Below are positions 1 to 8,075 of a DNA stretch of 47,429 nucleotides, in pieces. The stretch is from Bacteroidota bacterium (GTDB lineage Bacteria > Bacteroidota > Bacteroidia > Chitinophagales > UBA10324). Every line of letters begins with the position of its first letter. Positions within the stretch are counted from its first letter, which is position 1. The DNA lies in NCBI GenBank assembly GCA_014190575.1, contig BJGQ01000025.1:1-47429 (forward strand), read 5' to 3'. The notes under the pieces are model-generated. The model had not been told where the DNA came from. It was given only the letters and a program-made list of their open reading frames with translations, and did not search any database. The position numbers were made by a program, and so were the translations under genes.

Positions 1-253
1 AATGCGATAATGTTGATTTTAAAATATTTAATTTTTGCGGATTCTGTTGCTTCAGGTATTCATCATTTACCTTTTCAATTTTATCAATTTGGTTTGTGTC
101 CGGTGAATAATGAACCTCAACAAAAAAACCGGTTACTGAATACAGGCAGACACGATGATTGTAATACTCACGAACCGCGACAAATTCTCCTTTGTCAAAA
201 ACGAATATTCCTTTTTCATGAATATCTAAATTGTCGAAGTTGAGTGAATCCAT
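1..253 (-). CDS. Small protein of unknown function, C-terminus beyond the left edge
   Basis: An open frame starts at ATG 253 and stays open to base 1, giving 84 residues before the window cuts it. The product begins MDSLNFDNLDIHEKG and continues with alternating hydrophobic and charged residues (GIFVFDKGEFVAV, then FFVEVHYSP), which suggests a small beta-rich cytoplasmic protein with a helical tail (DEYLKQQNPQKL). It has no signal peptide and no cysteine cluster. Its start lies 3 bases after the stop of the DUF4468 gene on the same strand, so the two are probably co-transcribed. I do not recognise the family. A plus-strand frame over the same bases has no promoter or family-like sequence and is taken as a shadow. 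Confidence 0.6.
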   Translation of the reverse strand, partial: MDSLNFDNLDIHEKGIFVFDKGEFVAVREYYNHRVCLYSVTGFFVEVHYSPDTNQIDKIEKVNDEYLKQQNPQKLNILKSTLSH

Positions 254-256
254 ACT

Positions 257-832
257 TTACCAATCAGATTTTTGAACACCAGATGGAGTATTCATCCCAA
301 TTTTTAAAGATTCAATCATTTGTTTTGCCTGAGAATCGCTTTGAGTTTTAATATCATTCCACACCCTATTTCTCCAATTTGGTATAGTCATTTTAAACTC
401 AACCGGACAAATAACCTGATTAGTTATTATTCCAAAATCAAATTGATATTGAGTTGAATAGTTAGTACACTTATGAGAAAAATTTTTAATCTCATATTTG
501 AATTTTCCATCTTTAACTATAACATTTATTTCAAATGATACCAATCCTTCAGTAGTTGCCCAACCACTTGTAAAAGATTGTTTGTATTTAAAATTTGTAT
601 TTCCGGATAACATTCCATTTGGTTGGTCTTGAATTTGTAAAACAGCAGATGAAGAATTGAAATTTGTTTTAAACCAATTGCGTGCGCGTAAATACAATTC
701 ATCTTTATTTACTGAATCAACTTTTACAACCTCAGAATATGAAATTGCTGATGTTGAATCAATAACATTAGTTTGAGCAAATGATACCAGAGCGGATAAA
801 AAAAGTATTGTTGTAAAAAATATTTTTTTCAT
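257..832 (-). CDS. Secreted DUF4468-type protein
   Basis: 191 residues with a clear signal peptide (MKKIFFTTILFLSALVSFAQ, cleavage after AQ), so the protein is exported. The mature part has the DUF4468 / TBP-like-fold pattern common in Bacteroidota: a stretch near residues 45-110 (ELYLRARNWFKTNF, then VLQIQDQPNGMLSGNT and a FEINVIVKDGKFKYEI strand pair), followed by a tail with several Trp/Arg residues. The biochemical role of this family is not known. A TACATTTC element at 859-866, one base off the Bacteroidota -7 consensus, lies 26 bases upstream of the start. The small gene cut by the window edge follows after 3 bases. The family call rests on remembered sequence pattern. Confidence 0.75.
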   Translation of the reverse strand: MKKIFFTTILFLSALVSFAQTNVIDSTSAISYSEVVKVDSVNKDELYLRARNWFKTNFNSSSAVLQIQDQPNGMLSGNTNFKYKQSFTSGWATTEGLVSFEINVIVKDGKFKYEIKNFSHKCTNYSTQYQFDFGIITNQVICPVEFKMTIPNWRNRVWNDIKTQSDSQAKQMIESLKIGMNTPSGVQKSDW

Positions 833-858
833 GTTGTAAGTTTTGGTTGCGTGAATCC

Positions 859-866
859 GAAATGTA
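859..866 (-). promoter_or_regulatory. Candidate -7 element for the DUF4468 gene
   Basis: TACATTTC on the minus strand differs by one base from TAnnTTTG and sits 26 bases before ATG 832. Two palindromes lie further upstream: 879-899 (TAGAACT, 7-base spacer, AGTTCTA) and 912-925 (ATTCAATATTGAAT). They could be operators, but nothing ties them to a regulator. Confidence 0.4.
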
Positions 867-965
867 ATAAAATAAGTATAGAACTATAAGTAAGTTCTAA
901 TCGATTTATACATTCAATATTGAATGATTCTGAAATTCTCGTTACCTGGTTGTTACTATCAAAAA

Positions 966-1007
966 ATAAAAATCGTGCAAAGCGTTGATATTAAAGCATT
1001 TGCACGA
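966..1007 (-). terminator. Intrinsic terminator of tRNA-Leu
   Basis: On the minus strand, TCGTGCAAA (999-1007) pairs perfectly with TTTGCACGA (973-981) around a 17-base loop, followed by ATTTTTATTTTTT. It begins 10 bases after the tRNA 3' end, as expected for a single-tRNA transcript. Confidence 0.8.
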
Positions 1008-1016
1008 CTTAATAAG

Positions 1017-1100
1017 TACCCGGGAAGGGAATCGAACCCCCACTATGTTGCCATAACCAGATTTTGAGTCTAGCGCGTCTACCAATTCCGCCACCCGGGC
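1017..1100 (-). tRNA. tRNA-Leu, anticodon CAA
   Basis: The minus strand reads GCCCGGGTGGCGGAATTGG and onward, an 84-base type II tRNA. The acceptor stem GCCCGGG pairs with CCCGGGT (one G-U at position 1-72), discriminator A73. The D-loop carries the usual GG. The anticodon loop is CTCAAAA, so the anticodon is CAA and it reads UUG leucine codons. A long variable arm (GGTTATGGCAACATAG region) is followed by a T arm with GTTCGATTC. CCA is not encoded and must be added by nucleotidyltransferase. A terminator follows directly and a promoter-like pair lies upstream. Confidence 0.95.
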
Positions 1101-1113
1101 TTAATTGGGGGCG

Positions 1114-1143
1114 CTAAAATAGTTGGTAAATTTTCTCATGCAA
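1114..1143 (-). promoter_or_regulatory. Candidate promoter of tRNA-Leu
   Basis: Minus-strand TTG (1141-1143), 19 bases, then TATTTTAG (1114-1121), one base from TAnnTTTG. The element ends 13 bases before the tRNA 5' end, a fitting distance for a short 5' leader. Confidence 0.5.
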
Positions 1144-1273
1144 GTGATTATGAATAGTTCAAGGCACAACTCAAATTATTTCTTCAATAAATTTTTTGCT
1201 GCAAAACTTTTCGTATTCATTAATCAAAATTTAGCCTAACAATTAACTTGTTATTAATATTTCTTCTACAGTC

Positions 1274-1302
1274 TTGAAACAAGAAAGTAAAACCTATCTT
1301 CG
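1274..1302 (+). promoter_or_regulatory. Candidate promoter of typA
   Basis: TTG (1274-1276), 18 bases, TATCTTCG (1295-1302). This matches the Bacteroidota TTG / TAnnTTTG layout with the TTCG variant that recurs in this window. The start codon follows 43 bases later. Confidence 0.6.
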
Positions 1303-1345
1303 CGGTCCGAAAAAATAAATGTCCCCGGACTACATACTTTAACGA

Positions 1346-3166
1346 ATGACTGAAATCAGAAACATTGCCATTATTGCCCATGTCGATCATGGGAAAACAA
1401 CGCTCGTCGACAAGATATTGCATCAGTGCAAACTGTTCCGCGAAAACCAGGAAACAGGTGAGCTGATTCTTGATAACAATGACCTTGAACGCGAACGCGG
1501 AATTACCATTCTTGCAAAAAATGTTTCTGTTCATTATAAAGATGTAAAAATTAATATCATAGACACTCCAGGTCACGCCGATTTTGGTGGTGAAGTGGAG
1601 CGTGTGCTTAACATGGCCGATGGGGTGTTGATTTTAGTAGATGCTTTTGAAGGCCCCATGCCTCAAACACGATTTGTATTGTCTAAAGCAATTGAATTAG
1701 GCAAAAAAGCAATTGCGGTGGTTAATAAGGTCGACAAACCAAATTGCCGTCCTGATGAAACTCACGAATTATTATTCGACCTGTTTTGCAAGTTAAATGC
1801 AAGCGAAGATCAGTTGAACTTCCCTACATTGTATGGTTCATCAAAACAAGGATGGATGAGTTTGGATTGGCAACAACCAACAACTGATTTAACTCCGTTG
1901 TTAGAAACAATTGTCAATACAATTCCTCCGGCCATTCATGTTGAAGGAACTCCGCAAATGCAAATCACTTCTATTGATTACAGTTCTTATACTGGTCGAA
2001 TTGCAGTTGGACGATTATTGCGTGGAACATTGAATGTTGGAATGTTTGTTAGTTTGGTTAAACGCGACGGACAAATTCTTAAATCAAAAATCAAGGAACT
2101 TTATTTATTCGAAGGGCTTGGAAAAATGAAAGTGGAAAGTGTTCGCTCCGGTGAGATATGCGCCATTTTCGGAATAGAAAATTTCGACATTGGTGATACT
2201 GTTGCAGATGCAGAAAATCCGGAAGGACTTCCGCCTATCAGCATTGAAGAACCAACAATGAGTATGCTTTTCACCATTAACAACTCACCGTTTTTTGGTA
2301 AGGAAGGAAAATTTGTTACGAGCCGTCACTTGCGTGATCGTTTGAATAAAGAGTTGGAAAAAAATCTGGCGCTTCGATTGGAAGACACTGAATCACCTGA
2401 TCAGATATTGGTTTTCGGAAGAGGAATTCTTCACCTCGCTATCCTGATTGAAACCATGCGTCGCGAAGGTTTTGAATTGCAGGTTGGTCAGCCAAAAGTT
2501 ATTATCAAAGAAATTGATGGTAAAAAATGTGAGCCGATAGAAATGCTGAGTGTAGATGTTCCGAAAGAATCAGCAGGAAAAGTGATTGAGTTGGTTACTG
2601 CGCGTAAAGGAGAATTATTAGTGATGGAAACGAAAGGTGATTTACAACACTTAGAATTTCAAATTCCATCTCGTGGTATTGTTGGTTTAAGAAATAACAT
2701 GTTGACAGCAACAGCAGGTGAAGCAATCATCGCGCATCGTTTTGTTGCTTACGAACCTTGGCGCGGAAATATTCCCGGCAGAAACATGGGTGTGTTAGTG
2801 TCGATGGAAAAAGGAATGTCAACCGGTTTTGCAATTGATCGTTTAGCTGATAGAGGAACTTACTTTATTGATCCGGGAGAAGATGTTTATGGCGGACAAA
2901 TAATTGGTGAACACATTCGCCCGAGTGATTTAATTATCAATGTCACAAAAGCAAAACACTTGACCAACATGCGTGCAAGTGGTACTGATGCGGCATTAAA
3001 AATTGTTCCGAAAATCCAATTTTCATTGGAAGAAGCAATGGAATACATTCAAGACGATGAGTATGTTGAATTAACTCCAAAGAGTATCCGCATGCGCAAA
3101 ATCATTCTCGACGAAAACGAACGAACAAGAGCACGCAAGCAAGTAGAAGCAATGCAGGAGAGTTAG
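1346..3166 (+). CDS. typA: Ribosome-associated GTPase TypA/BipA
   Basis: 606 residues, the usual length for TypA/BipA, a translational GTPase related to EF-G that acts in late 50S assembly and in growth under cold or stress. GTP-binding motifs are intact: G1 AHVDHGKTT (11-19), G2 around RERGITI (49-55), G3 DTPGHAD (73-79), G4 NKVD (127-130), and a G5-like SSKQG loop near 165. These are followed by the beta-barrel domain II, EF-G-like domains III and V and the BipA-specific C-terminal domain, whose GYE-type loop region reads GVLVSMEKGMSTGFA. It starts at ATG 1346 next to the family N-terminus MTEIRNIAIIAHVDHGKTT. The gene is monocistronic in appearance: a promoter precedes it and an inverted repeat follows before mrp. 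Confidence 0.97.
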   Translation: MTEIRNIAIIAHVDHGKTTLVDKILHQCKLFRENQETGELILDNNDLERERGITILAKNVSVHYKDVKINIIDTPGHADFGGEVERVLNMADGVLILVDAFEGPMPQTRFVLSKAIELGKKAIAVVNKVDKPNCRPDETHELLFDLFCKLNASEDQLNFPTLYGSSKQGWMSLDWQQPTTDLTPLLETIVNTIPPAIHVEGTPQMQITSIDYSSYTGRIAVGRLLRGTLNVGMFVSLVKRDGQILKSKIKELYLFEGLGKMKVESVRSGEICAIFGIENFDIGDTVADAENPEGLPPISIEEPTMSMLFTINNSPFFGKEGKFVTSRHLRDRLNKELEKNLALRLEDTESPDQILVFGRGILHLAILIETMRREGFELQVGQPKVIIKEIDGKKCEPIEMLSVDVPKESAGKVIELVTARKGELLVMETKGDLQHLEFQIPSRGIVGLRNNMLTATAGEAIIAHRFVAYEPWRGNIPGRNMGVLVSMEKGMSTGFAIDRLADRGTYFIDPGEDVYGGQIIGEHIRPSDLIINVTKAKHLTNMRASGTDAALKIVPKIQFSLEEAMEYIQDDEYVELTPKSIRMRKIILDENERTRARKQVEAMQES

Positions 3167-3170
3167 TCAT

Positions 3171-3240
3171 CAGTAGGCAGTAAGCAGATGACAGAAAATA
3201 CAGTCAAACACTGCATACTGCCTACTGTCAACTGCCTACT
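3171..3240. repeat. Inverted plus direct intergenic repeat between typA and mrp
   Basis: CAGTAGGCAGTAAGCAG (3171-3187) is matched in reverse complement by CTGCATACTGCCTACTG (3211-3227) with one mismatch in 17, and ACTGCCTACT occurs again at 3231-3240, ending 9 bases before ATG 3250. The hairpin could end the typA transcript, but there is no T-tract. A related word, GGCAGTAAACAG, occurs at 18585-18596. Confidence 0.7.
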
Positions 3241-3249
3241 AACAATAAC

Positions 3250-4344
3250 ATGAATATCACTAAAGAAGAAATACTAAAAGCACTTTCAACAGTTGAAGAT
3301 CCTGATCTGAAACAGGATTTGGTTTCACTTGGAATGATAAGCAACATCACGGTTGATGAAAATAAAATTTCATTCATTGTTACACTCACTACACCTGCTT
3401 GTCCGCTCAAAGAATTAATTAAGAAAAATTGCATTGATGCCATTCACGCTTTAGTCTCTCACCAGGCCGAAGTAAATATTGTGATGGATGCAAAAGTCAC
3501 TACACTGCGGGATCGTGATAATATTCTTGCAGGAGTAAAAAACATTATTGCAGTTGCATCAGGCAAAGGCGGAGTTGGCAAATCAACAGTTGCAGTAAAC
3601 CTTGCTCTCGGTTTAGCAAAAAAAGGTTCGAAGGTCGGAATCATTGATGCTGATATTTACGGTCCAAGTATTCCAATCATGCTCAACATTAAAGGAGAGC
3701 GACCACGAGTAAGGGAAGAAAACGGAAAGCACTTAATGCAGCCGATTGAAACTTACGGAATCAAAGCACTTTCAATCGGATTATTAATTGATGAAGAACA
3801 AGCAGTCGTATGGCGTGGTCCAATGGTTTCATCCGCACTCCGTCAGTTCATGACCGATGCCGAGTGGGGCGATTTGGATTACCTGGTTATTGATCTTCCT
3901 CCCGGCACAGGCGATATACAATTAACATTAGTTCAACTGGTTCCGCTTACAGGAGTAATAATCGTCACTACTCCACAAGATGTTGCGCTCGCTGATGCCC
4001 GCAAAGCTATCGGCATGTTTAGCATATTACCAATCAATGTTCCTGTTCTAGGTGTAGTTGAGAATATGGCTTACTTCACTCCAGTTGAATTACCTGAAAA
4101 TAAATATTACATCTTTGGAAAAGGCGGCGGACACAAACTTGCTCATCAATACAATGTTCCGTTTCTTGGTGAAGTTCCCATTGTTCAAAGCATTCGCGAA
4201 GGAGGAGATTCTGGAGTACCTGCGGTCTTAGATCAAAATTCCATCGTCGGAAATATTTTCTCCGACCTATCAGATCAGGTTGCACGACAAGTTGCAATCC
4301 GCAACGCAAATATTCCGGTTACCGAAGTTGTGAAAATGAATTAA
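3250..4344 (+). CDS. Mrp/NBP35-type Fe-S cluster carrier ATPase with MIP18 domain
   Basis: 364 residues. Residues 1-85 form a MIP18 (DUF59) domain with its typical TTPACPLKE segment (48-56). The rest is a ParA/MinD-like P-loop ATPase: deviant Walker A GKGGVGKST (105-113), switch DADIYGPSIPIM, and DLPPGTGD. Mrp/ApbC proteins bind and deliver Fe-S clusters to target apoproteins. The CxxC pair that bridges the cluster in ApbC/Nbp35 is not seen: the corresponding stretch reads ENMAYFTPVELPENKYYIF, a form I know from other Bacteroidota Mrp proteins. It leads a likely operon with the NifU-like scaffold (32-base gap) and pyrF. The usual symbols (mrp, apbC) are not applied because of this difference. 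Confidence 0.93.
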   Translation: MNITKEEILKALSTVEDPDLKQDLVSLGMISNITVDENKISFIVTLTTPACPLKELIKKNCIDAIHALVSHQAEVNIVMDAKVTTLRDRDNILAGVKNIIAVASGKGGVGKSTVAVNLALGLAKKGSKVGIIDADIYGPSIPIMLNIKGERPRVREENGKHLMQPIETYGIKALSIGLLIDEEQAVVWRGPMVSSALRQFMTDAEWGDLDYLVIDLPPGTGDIQLTLVQLVPLTGVIIVTTPQDVALADARKAIGMFSILPINVPVLGVVENMAYFTPVELPENKYYIFGKGGGHKLAHQYNVPFLGEVPIVQSIREGGDSGVPAVLDQNSIVGNIFSDLSDQVARQVAIRNANIPVTEVVKMN

Positions 4345-4376
4345 GTTTTCAGAAACTATTGCACACCTTTGCATCA

Positions 4377-4619
4377 ATGATTATCCAAACCATTTCTTTA
4401 TTCGACCGAGTCGAAGCTTCCTTAGAAAGCATTCGTCCCTATCTTGCTGTTGATGGTGGTGACATTCGGTTGATTGAAGTAACTGCTGATAATGTGGTGC
4501 GCATAAAACTGCTCGGCAATTGCAGCGATTGCAACATGAGCGAAATGACCATGAAAGCCGGTGTGGAAGAAACCATTTTAAAATCAGTTCCTGAAATAAC
4601 AAAAGTCGAAGCAGTCTGA
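4377..4619 (+). CDS. NifU C-terminal domain (Nfu-type) Fe-S scaffold
   Basis: 80 residues that are essentially one Nfu domain: [16 protein letters not shown] followed by the cluster-binding GNCSDC (C49-x2-C52) and [11 protein letters not shown]. Two such domains hold one [4Fe-4S] cluster between their CxxC pairs and pass it to client proteins. ATG 4377 is chosen over TTG 4359, which would add six residues with no family counterpart. Just upstream lies CACCTTTG (4364-4371), one base from the -7 consensus and 5 bases from ATG, so a leaderless internal transcript is possible. Its TGA overlaps the pyrF ATG in TGATG, which implies translational coupling. Placement beside a Mrp-type ATPase supports a joint job in Fe-S delivery. 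Confidence 0.92.
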   Translation: MIIQTISLFDRVEASLESIRPYLAVDGGDIRLIEVTADNVVRIKLLGNCSDCNMSEMTMKAGVEETILKSVPEITKVEAV

Positions 4620-5434
4620 TGAACTACAACGAACTGGTTGAAAATATCAGAACAAAAAAATCCTTCCTCTGTATTGGTTTGGATACCGACATAAAAAAAA
4701 TTCCGCAACACCTCCTCTCCTTTCCCGATCCTGTTTTCGAATTCAACAAACAAATTATTGATGCCACTCATCAATACTGTGTTGCCTACAAACCCAACAT
4801 CGCATTTTACGAATCACATGGAGCAAGCGGCTGGCTGAGTTTACAAAAGACACTTGAATACATTCCAAAAAATATTTTCACAATAGCTGATGCCAAACGC
4901 GGTGATATCGGTAACACAAGCGGATTATATGCGAGAGCATTCTTCGACAAATCATCCAGCGGACTGTATTTCGATAGTGTAACAGTTGCGCCCTACATGG
5001 GTAAGGATTCTGTTACACCTTTTCTTGAATTCAAAAACAAGTGGGTGATTCTGCTTGCGCTCACATCCAATTCCGGCAGCAGCGATTTTCAATTGATGCA
5101 GGAAGGTAATGAGAAATTATACGAGCGTGTTATTCGCACTTCACAAACATGGGCAACTCACGAGCAAATGATGTATGTAGTAGGTGCCACTCACGCAGAA
5201 GAACTCGCCATCATACGCAAACTCGCACCCAAACATTTTTTCTTAGTGCCTGGTGTTGGCGCACAAGGAGGAAGTTTACAAGAAGTAGCAAAGTATGGAA
5301 TGAATGAAAACTGTGGGCTTTTAGTAAACAGTTCGCGAAATATTATTTACGCTTCAACCGAAAAAGATTTTGCTGAAGCCGCAGCTATTGAAGCGAAGAA
5401 TATTAAGGAAGAGATGGAGAAAATATTACAATAG
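4619..5434 (+). CDS. pyrF: Orotidine 5'-phosphate decarboxylase, subfamily 2
   Basis: 271 residues, the length of the longer subfamily 2 enzymes. It converts OMP to UMP in the last step of pyrimidine synthesis. The (beta/alpha)8 barrel shows the substrate-binding Asp in CIGLDTD (18-24), the Lys in YKPN (57-60) and the catalytic DAKRGDIG (91-98), plus the phosphate-binding end [11 protein letters not shown] and [12 protein letters not shown] 4619 shares its A with the TGA of the preceding Nfu gene. The stop is 7 bases from the stop of the convergent TonB-domain gene, with no clear terminator between them. Why a pyrimidine gene travels with Fe-S carriers is not evident. Confidence 0.96.
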   Translation: MNYNELVENIRTKKSFLCIGLDTDIKKIPQHLLSFPDPVFEFNKQIIDATHQYCVAYKPNIAFYESHGASGWLSLQKTLEYIPKNIFTIADAKRGDIGNTSGLYARAFFDKSSSGLYFDSVTVAPYMGKDSVTPFLEFKNKWVILLALTSNSGSSDFQLMQEGNEKLYERVIRTSQTWATHEQMMYVVGATHAEELAIIRKLAPKHFFLVPGVGAQGGSLQEVAKYGMNENCGLLVNSSRNIIYASTEKDFAEAAAIEAKNIKEEMEKILQ

Positions 5435-5441
5435 TATTTTT

Positions 5442-5852
5442 TTATTTCTTCACTGGTTCCTTGTCATCCAGGTAAAAAGAAACAGGCAAATTATAATAGA
5501 CAGCAACTGTTCTTCCGTCTTGTTTTCCTGCATTCCATTTCGGCATCAGTTTTATAACTCTCAAAACTTCATCGCCGCATCCACCTCCAATATCATAAAG
5601 TATTGTTGCATCCGAAACATTTCCATTCGTGTTCACAATAAATTTTGCTATAACTTTTCCCTCTAGTAAATCCGTTTTTGCTTTTTCCGGATACTGAATA
5701 TTTCGAGCAAGAAAACTTATTAATGAATCTTGTCCACCTGGAAATTCCGGCATCTGTTCAGCATATAACGATGCATTTTTAGTTTCAATACTTTGCGCTG
5801 AAACAAAACTGCTTAAGAGAATACAAACTAAAATTGTGCTTATTATTTTCAT
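5442..5852 (-). CDS. Exported single-domain TonB C-terminal protein
   Basis: 136 residues from ATG 5852: a signal peptide (MKIISTILVCILLSSFVSAQ) and then a TonB C-terminal domain of about 90 residues, FPGGQDSLISFLARNIQYP leading into KVIAKFIVNTNGNVSDATI and LMPKWNAGKQDGRTVAVYY. In Bacteroidota such domains occur in TonB proper and in stand-alone periplasmic proteins. This one has no membrane anchor and no proline-rich spanning region, so it cannot be a complete energy transducer. It may bind outer-membrane receptors or peptidoglycan, which is inference. An upstream GTG extension (to 5885) was dropped because it would bury the signal peptide. Confidence 0.85.
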   Translation of the reverse strand: MKIISTILVCILLSSFVSAQSIETKNASLYAEQMPEFPGGQDSLISFLARNIQYPEKAKTDLLEGKVIAKFIVNTNGNVSDATILYDIGGGCGDEVLRVIKLMPKWNAGKQDGRTVAVYYNLPVSFYLDDKEPVKK

Positions 5853-5953
5853 TTTAATAATTTTATCATTCCATAAAGGAACCACAAATTATCTTTTATG
5901 CAATAACTTTTATACCAACGACACTATTAAATATTAACATCAGCCAACAAACA

Positions 5954-7225
5954 ATGACCGAATCATTCTTGCATTATTTATGGAAAATGAAATTGTTCGA
6001 TGCACAACAGTTGCAAACTACAGAAGGTGAAATTATTTCTGTTTTAAAAACAGGAGAGCATAATTCAGATGCAGGTCCTGATTTTTTAAATGCGAAAATC
6101 AAAATCGGCAATACAATCTGGGCTGGCAATATTGAAATTCATGTTCAATCAAATGAATGGAATAAACACAAACATCAATACGATGCAACTTATGAAAATG
6201 TAATTCTTCATGTGGTATTTGAAAACAATGGTGAAGTAAAAACTAAGAAAGGAACCGTGCTGCCTGCAATGGAGGTAAAAGGATTGTTTGATAAAAATTT
6301 ATTTCAGCGCTTTGAAAGTTTGCAATTGTCATCGCAACCTATTCCTTGTTCCAATCTTATTTCATCTGTGAAAGCTGTTACAATCACCAGTTGGCTAGAA
6401 CGGGTTTTAGTTGAACGGTTGGAAGAGAAAACAAAATTCGCTTCGGCATTGCTTGACAAAAACAAGGGTGACTGGGAATTAACTTTTTATCATTTGCTGG
6501 CCCGTGCATTCGGTACAAGATTGAATTCAGATGCATTTCAATTCACTGCTGAAGTTTTGCCATTACAGGTTTTAGCAAAAAATAAAAAGAACAATTTAAT
6601 CCTTGAATCTCTTTTTTTAGGTTGTGCCGGTTGGCTGAATAATTCCTTTGAAGATGAATACATGCAACAATTACAAAAGGAGTTTTCGTACCAGCAAAAA
6701 AAACATCAAATTACTTCAATTGAAAAACAGCATTGGAAATTATTAAGAATCAGACCGGCATCATTTCCAACTCTCCGCTTGGTTCAGTTAGCTGGATTGG
6801 TTTTTCAGTCATCACACTTGTTTAGTAAAATTTTAGAATCAACAAAAATTTCTGACCTTAAAAAATTATTCAAAGCAGATTGCAATGATTATTGGAACAC
6901 GCATTATCTTCCTGATAAAAAAGTAACACCGCATGAAACATCTTTGAGTCAGAATTTTATTGACTTGCTTTTAATTAACACCGTTATACCAATCGTGTTT
7001 TTATACGGGAAACAAAAAGGTGATGAACTCATTCAGTCGAAAGCACTCAACTGGCTGGAAGAAATTCCGGCTGAAACTAATTTCATTACAAAAGACTGGA
7101 AGCAAGCTGGAATAAAAACAAACTCAGCGTTCGATTCGCAAGCATTAATTCAACTTCGGAAATACTATTGCGATAAAAAATTGTGTTTGAATTGCGCAAT
7201 TGGTCATTCGATACTCAAACAATAG
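5954..7225 (+). CDS. DUF2851 family protein
   Basis: 423 residues, full length for DUF2851, a family restricted largely to Bacteroidota and of unknown function. Its N-terminus is highly typical: SFLHYLWKMKLFD, then LKTGEHNSDAGPDFLNAKI and GNIEIHVQSNEWNKHKH, resembling a nuclease-like beta core with conserved Glu/His/Asp residues. The C-terminus ends with a CxxxxxxC pair (KKLCLNCAIGHSIL), also a feature of the family. There is no signal peptide, so it is cytoplasmic. TATCTTTT (5890-5897) and TAACTTTT (5904-5911) are weak promoter candidates upstream. PspC and OsmC genes follow on the same strand. Confidence 0.9.
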   Translation: MTESFLHYLWKMKLFDAQQLQTTEGEIISVLKTGEHNSDAGPDFLNAKIKIGNTIWAGNIEIHVQSNEWNKHKHQYDATYENVILHVVFENNGEVKTKKGTVLPAMEVKGLFDKNLFQRFESLQLSSQPIPCSNLISSVKAVTITSWLERVLVERLEEKTKFASALLDKNKGDWELTFYHLLARAFGTRLNSDAFQFTAEVLPLQVLAKNKKNNLILESLFLGCAGWLNNSFEDEYMQQLQKEFSYQQKKHQITSIEKQHWKLLRIRPASFPTLRLVQLAGLVFQSSHLFSKILESTKISDLKKLFKADCNDYWNTHYLPDKKVTPHETSLSQNFIDLLLINTVIPIVFLYGKQKGDELIQSKALNWLEEIPAETNFITKDWKQAGIKTNSAFDSQALIQLRKYYCDKKLCLNCAIGHSILKQ

Positions 7226-7243
7226 CAAGTGGTGAACAGTGGA

Positions 7244-7276
7244 TTTGCTGTTTAAATTTTCTAATCCTTACTTTTG
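7244..7276 (+). promoter_or_regulatory. Promoter of the PspC/OsmC pair, probably leaderless
   Basis: TTTG (7244-7247), 21 bases, TACTTTTG (7269-7276). ATG 7281 begins only 5 bases after the element, so transcription should start at or within the start codon. Confidence 0.65.
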
Positions 7277-7280
7277 AAAC

Positions 7281-7496
7281 ATGAAAAGAATTAAACTATT
7301 AATTGAACAAAAAACATTCGGAGTTTGCTCCTTCATTGGGGAACACATAGGAATTGCGCCTTCAACTGTTCGGTTATATTTTATTTACACCACTTTCATC
7401 AGTGTATCAAGTCCGCTTATTATTTATCTGGTAATGGCTTTCTGGCTAAACATGAAAAAATATATTTCATCACACCGAAATCCTACATGGGAATAA
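7281..7496 (+). CDS. PspC domain membrane protein
   Basis: 71 residues consisting of a PspC domain: a short basic N-terminus (MKRIKLLIEQKTFGVCSFI), an IGIAPSTVRLYFIY motif and a membrane segment (PLIIYLVMAFWL) with a cytoplasmic basic tail. In Proteobacteria PspC senses envelope stress together with PspA/B. In Bacteroidota such small PspC proteins occur alone, as here, so the exact role is not known. It starts at ATG 7281 directly behind a -7 element. The OsmC gene follows after 6 bases and is likely co-transcribed. Both suit a stress-related unit. Confidence 0.88.
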   Translation: MKRIKLLIEQKTFGVCSFIGEHIGIAPSTVRLYFIYTTFISVSSPLIIYLVMAFWLNMKKYISSHRNPTWE

Positions 7497-7502
7497 TTAC
7501 CA

Positions 7503-7979
7503 ATGAAAACTCATCATTATAAAATTTCTGTTAATTGGACCGGTAACATTGGAACCGGAACTTCAGGGTACACCGCTTATAATCGAAATCATTTATTATC
7601 TGCTGAAAATAAAACTGAGAACATAAAACTTTCTTCCGATCCGGCTTTTAGAGGTGATGCCAAACTTTTTAATCCTGAAGAATTATTGGTTGCTTCAATT
7701 TCATCATGCCATATGCTTTGGTACCTTCACTTGTGTGCCGATGCTGGAATTCTTGTTGTTGATTATAAAGATTCACCTGAAGGATTTATGGAAGAAGGTG
7801 GAACTTCTCCCGGAAGATTTGTAAAAGCTATTCTTCATCCTTCCGTAATTATTAAACAAGGAGGTGATTTACAAAAAGCAATTGAACTGCACCATCAGGC
7901 AAATGCAAAATGTTTTATTTCCAATTCCTGCAATTTTCCGATTGAACATCAGCCTGAAATAATTTTTGAAGCACAATAA
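7503..7979 (+). CDS. OsmC family peroxidase-like protein
   Basis: 158 residues with the OsmC/Ohr fold. The two redox cysteines expected for the family are present: C69 in LLVASISSCHMLWYLH and one in NAKCFISNSCNFP (C137 or C143); the conserved Arg/Glu pair lies nearby (R50, E60). OsmC and Ohr reduce organic hydroperoxides. This lineage, with SPGRFVKAILHP, looks closer to the OsmC/YhfA-like group than to Ohr, and its substrate is not known. It sits 6 bases downstream of the PspC gene and probably shares its transcript. Confidence 0.9.
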   Translation: MKTHHYKISVNWTGNIGTGTSGYTAYNRNHLLSAENKTENIKLSSDPAFRGDAKLFNPEELLVASISSCHMLWYLHLCADAGILVVDYKDSPEGFMEEGGTSPGRFVKAILHPSVIIKQGGDLQKAIELHHQANAKCFISNSCNFPIEHQPEIIFEAQ

Positions 7980-8075
7980 AATTTGTATTCAATAAAAAAC
8001 TCTAAACATCATAAATTTTTATTTACTCCGTTCTATCTTTTATAAAATAAAATAACAGGAAGTTAAATTCACCCA

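Noticed and set aside
10-243. Plus-strand frame of 77 residues
   Set aside because: The minus strand holds an open frame with typical codon use that begins 3 bases after the preceding gene's stop and runs off the edge; the plus frame has no family-like sequence or promoter.
1220-1576. Minus-strand frame over the start of typA
   Set aside because: Shadow of the highly conserved GTPase coding sequence on the other strand.
4359-4376. TTG start for the Nfu protein
   Set aside because: The six added residues have no family counterpart, and ATG 4377 gives the standard start.
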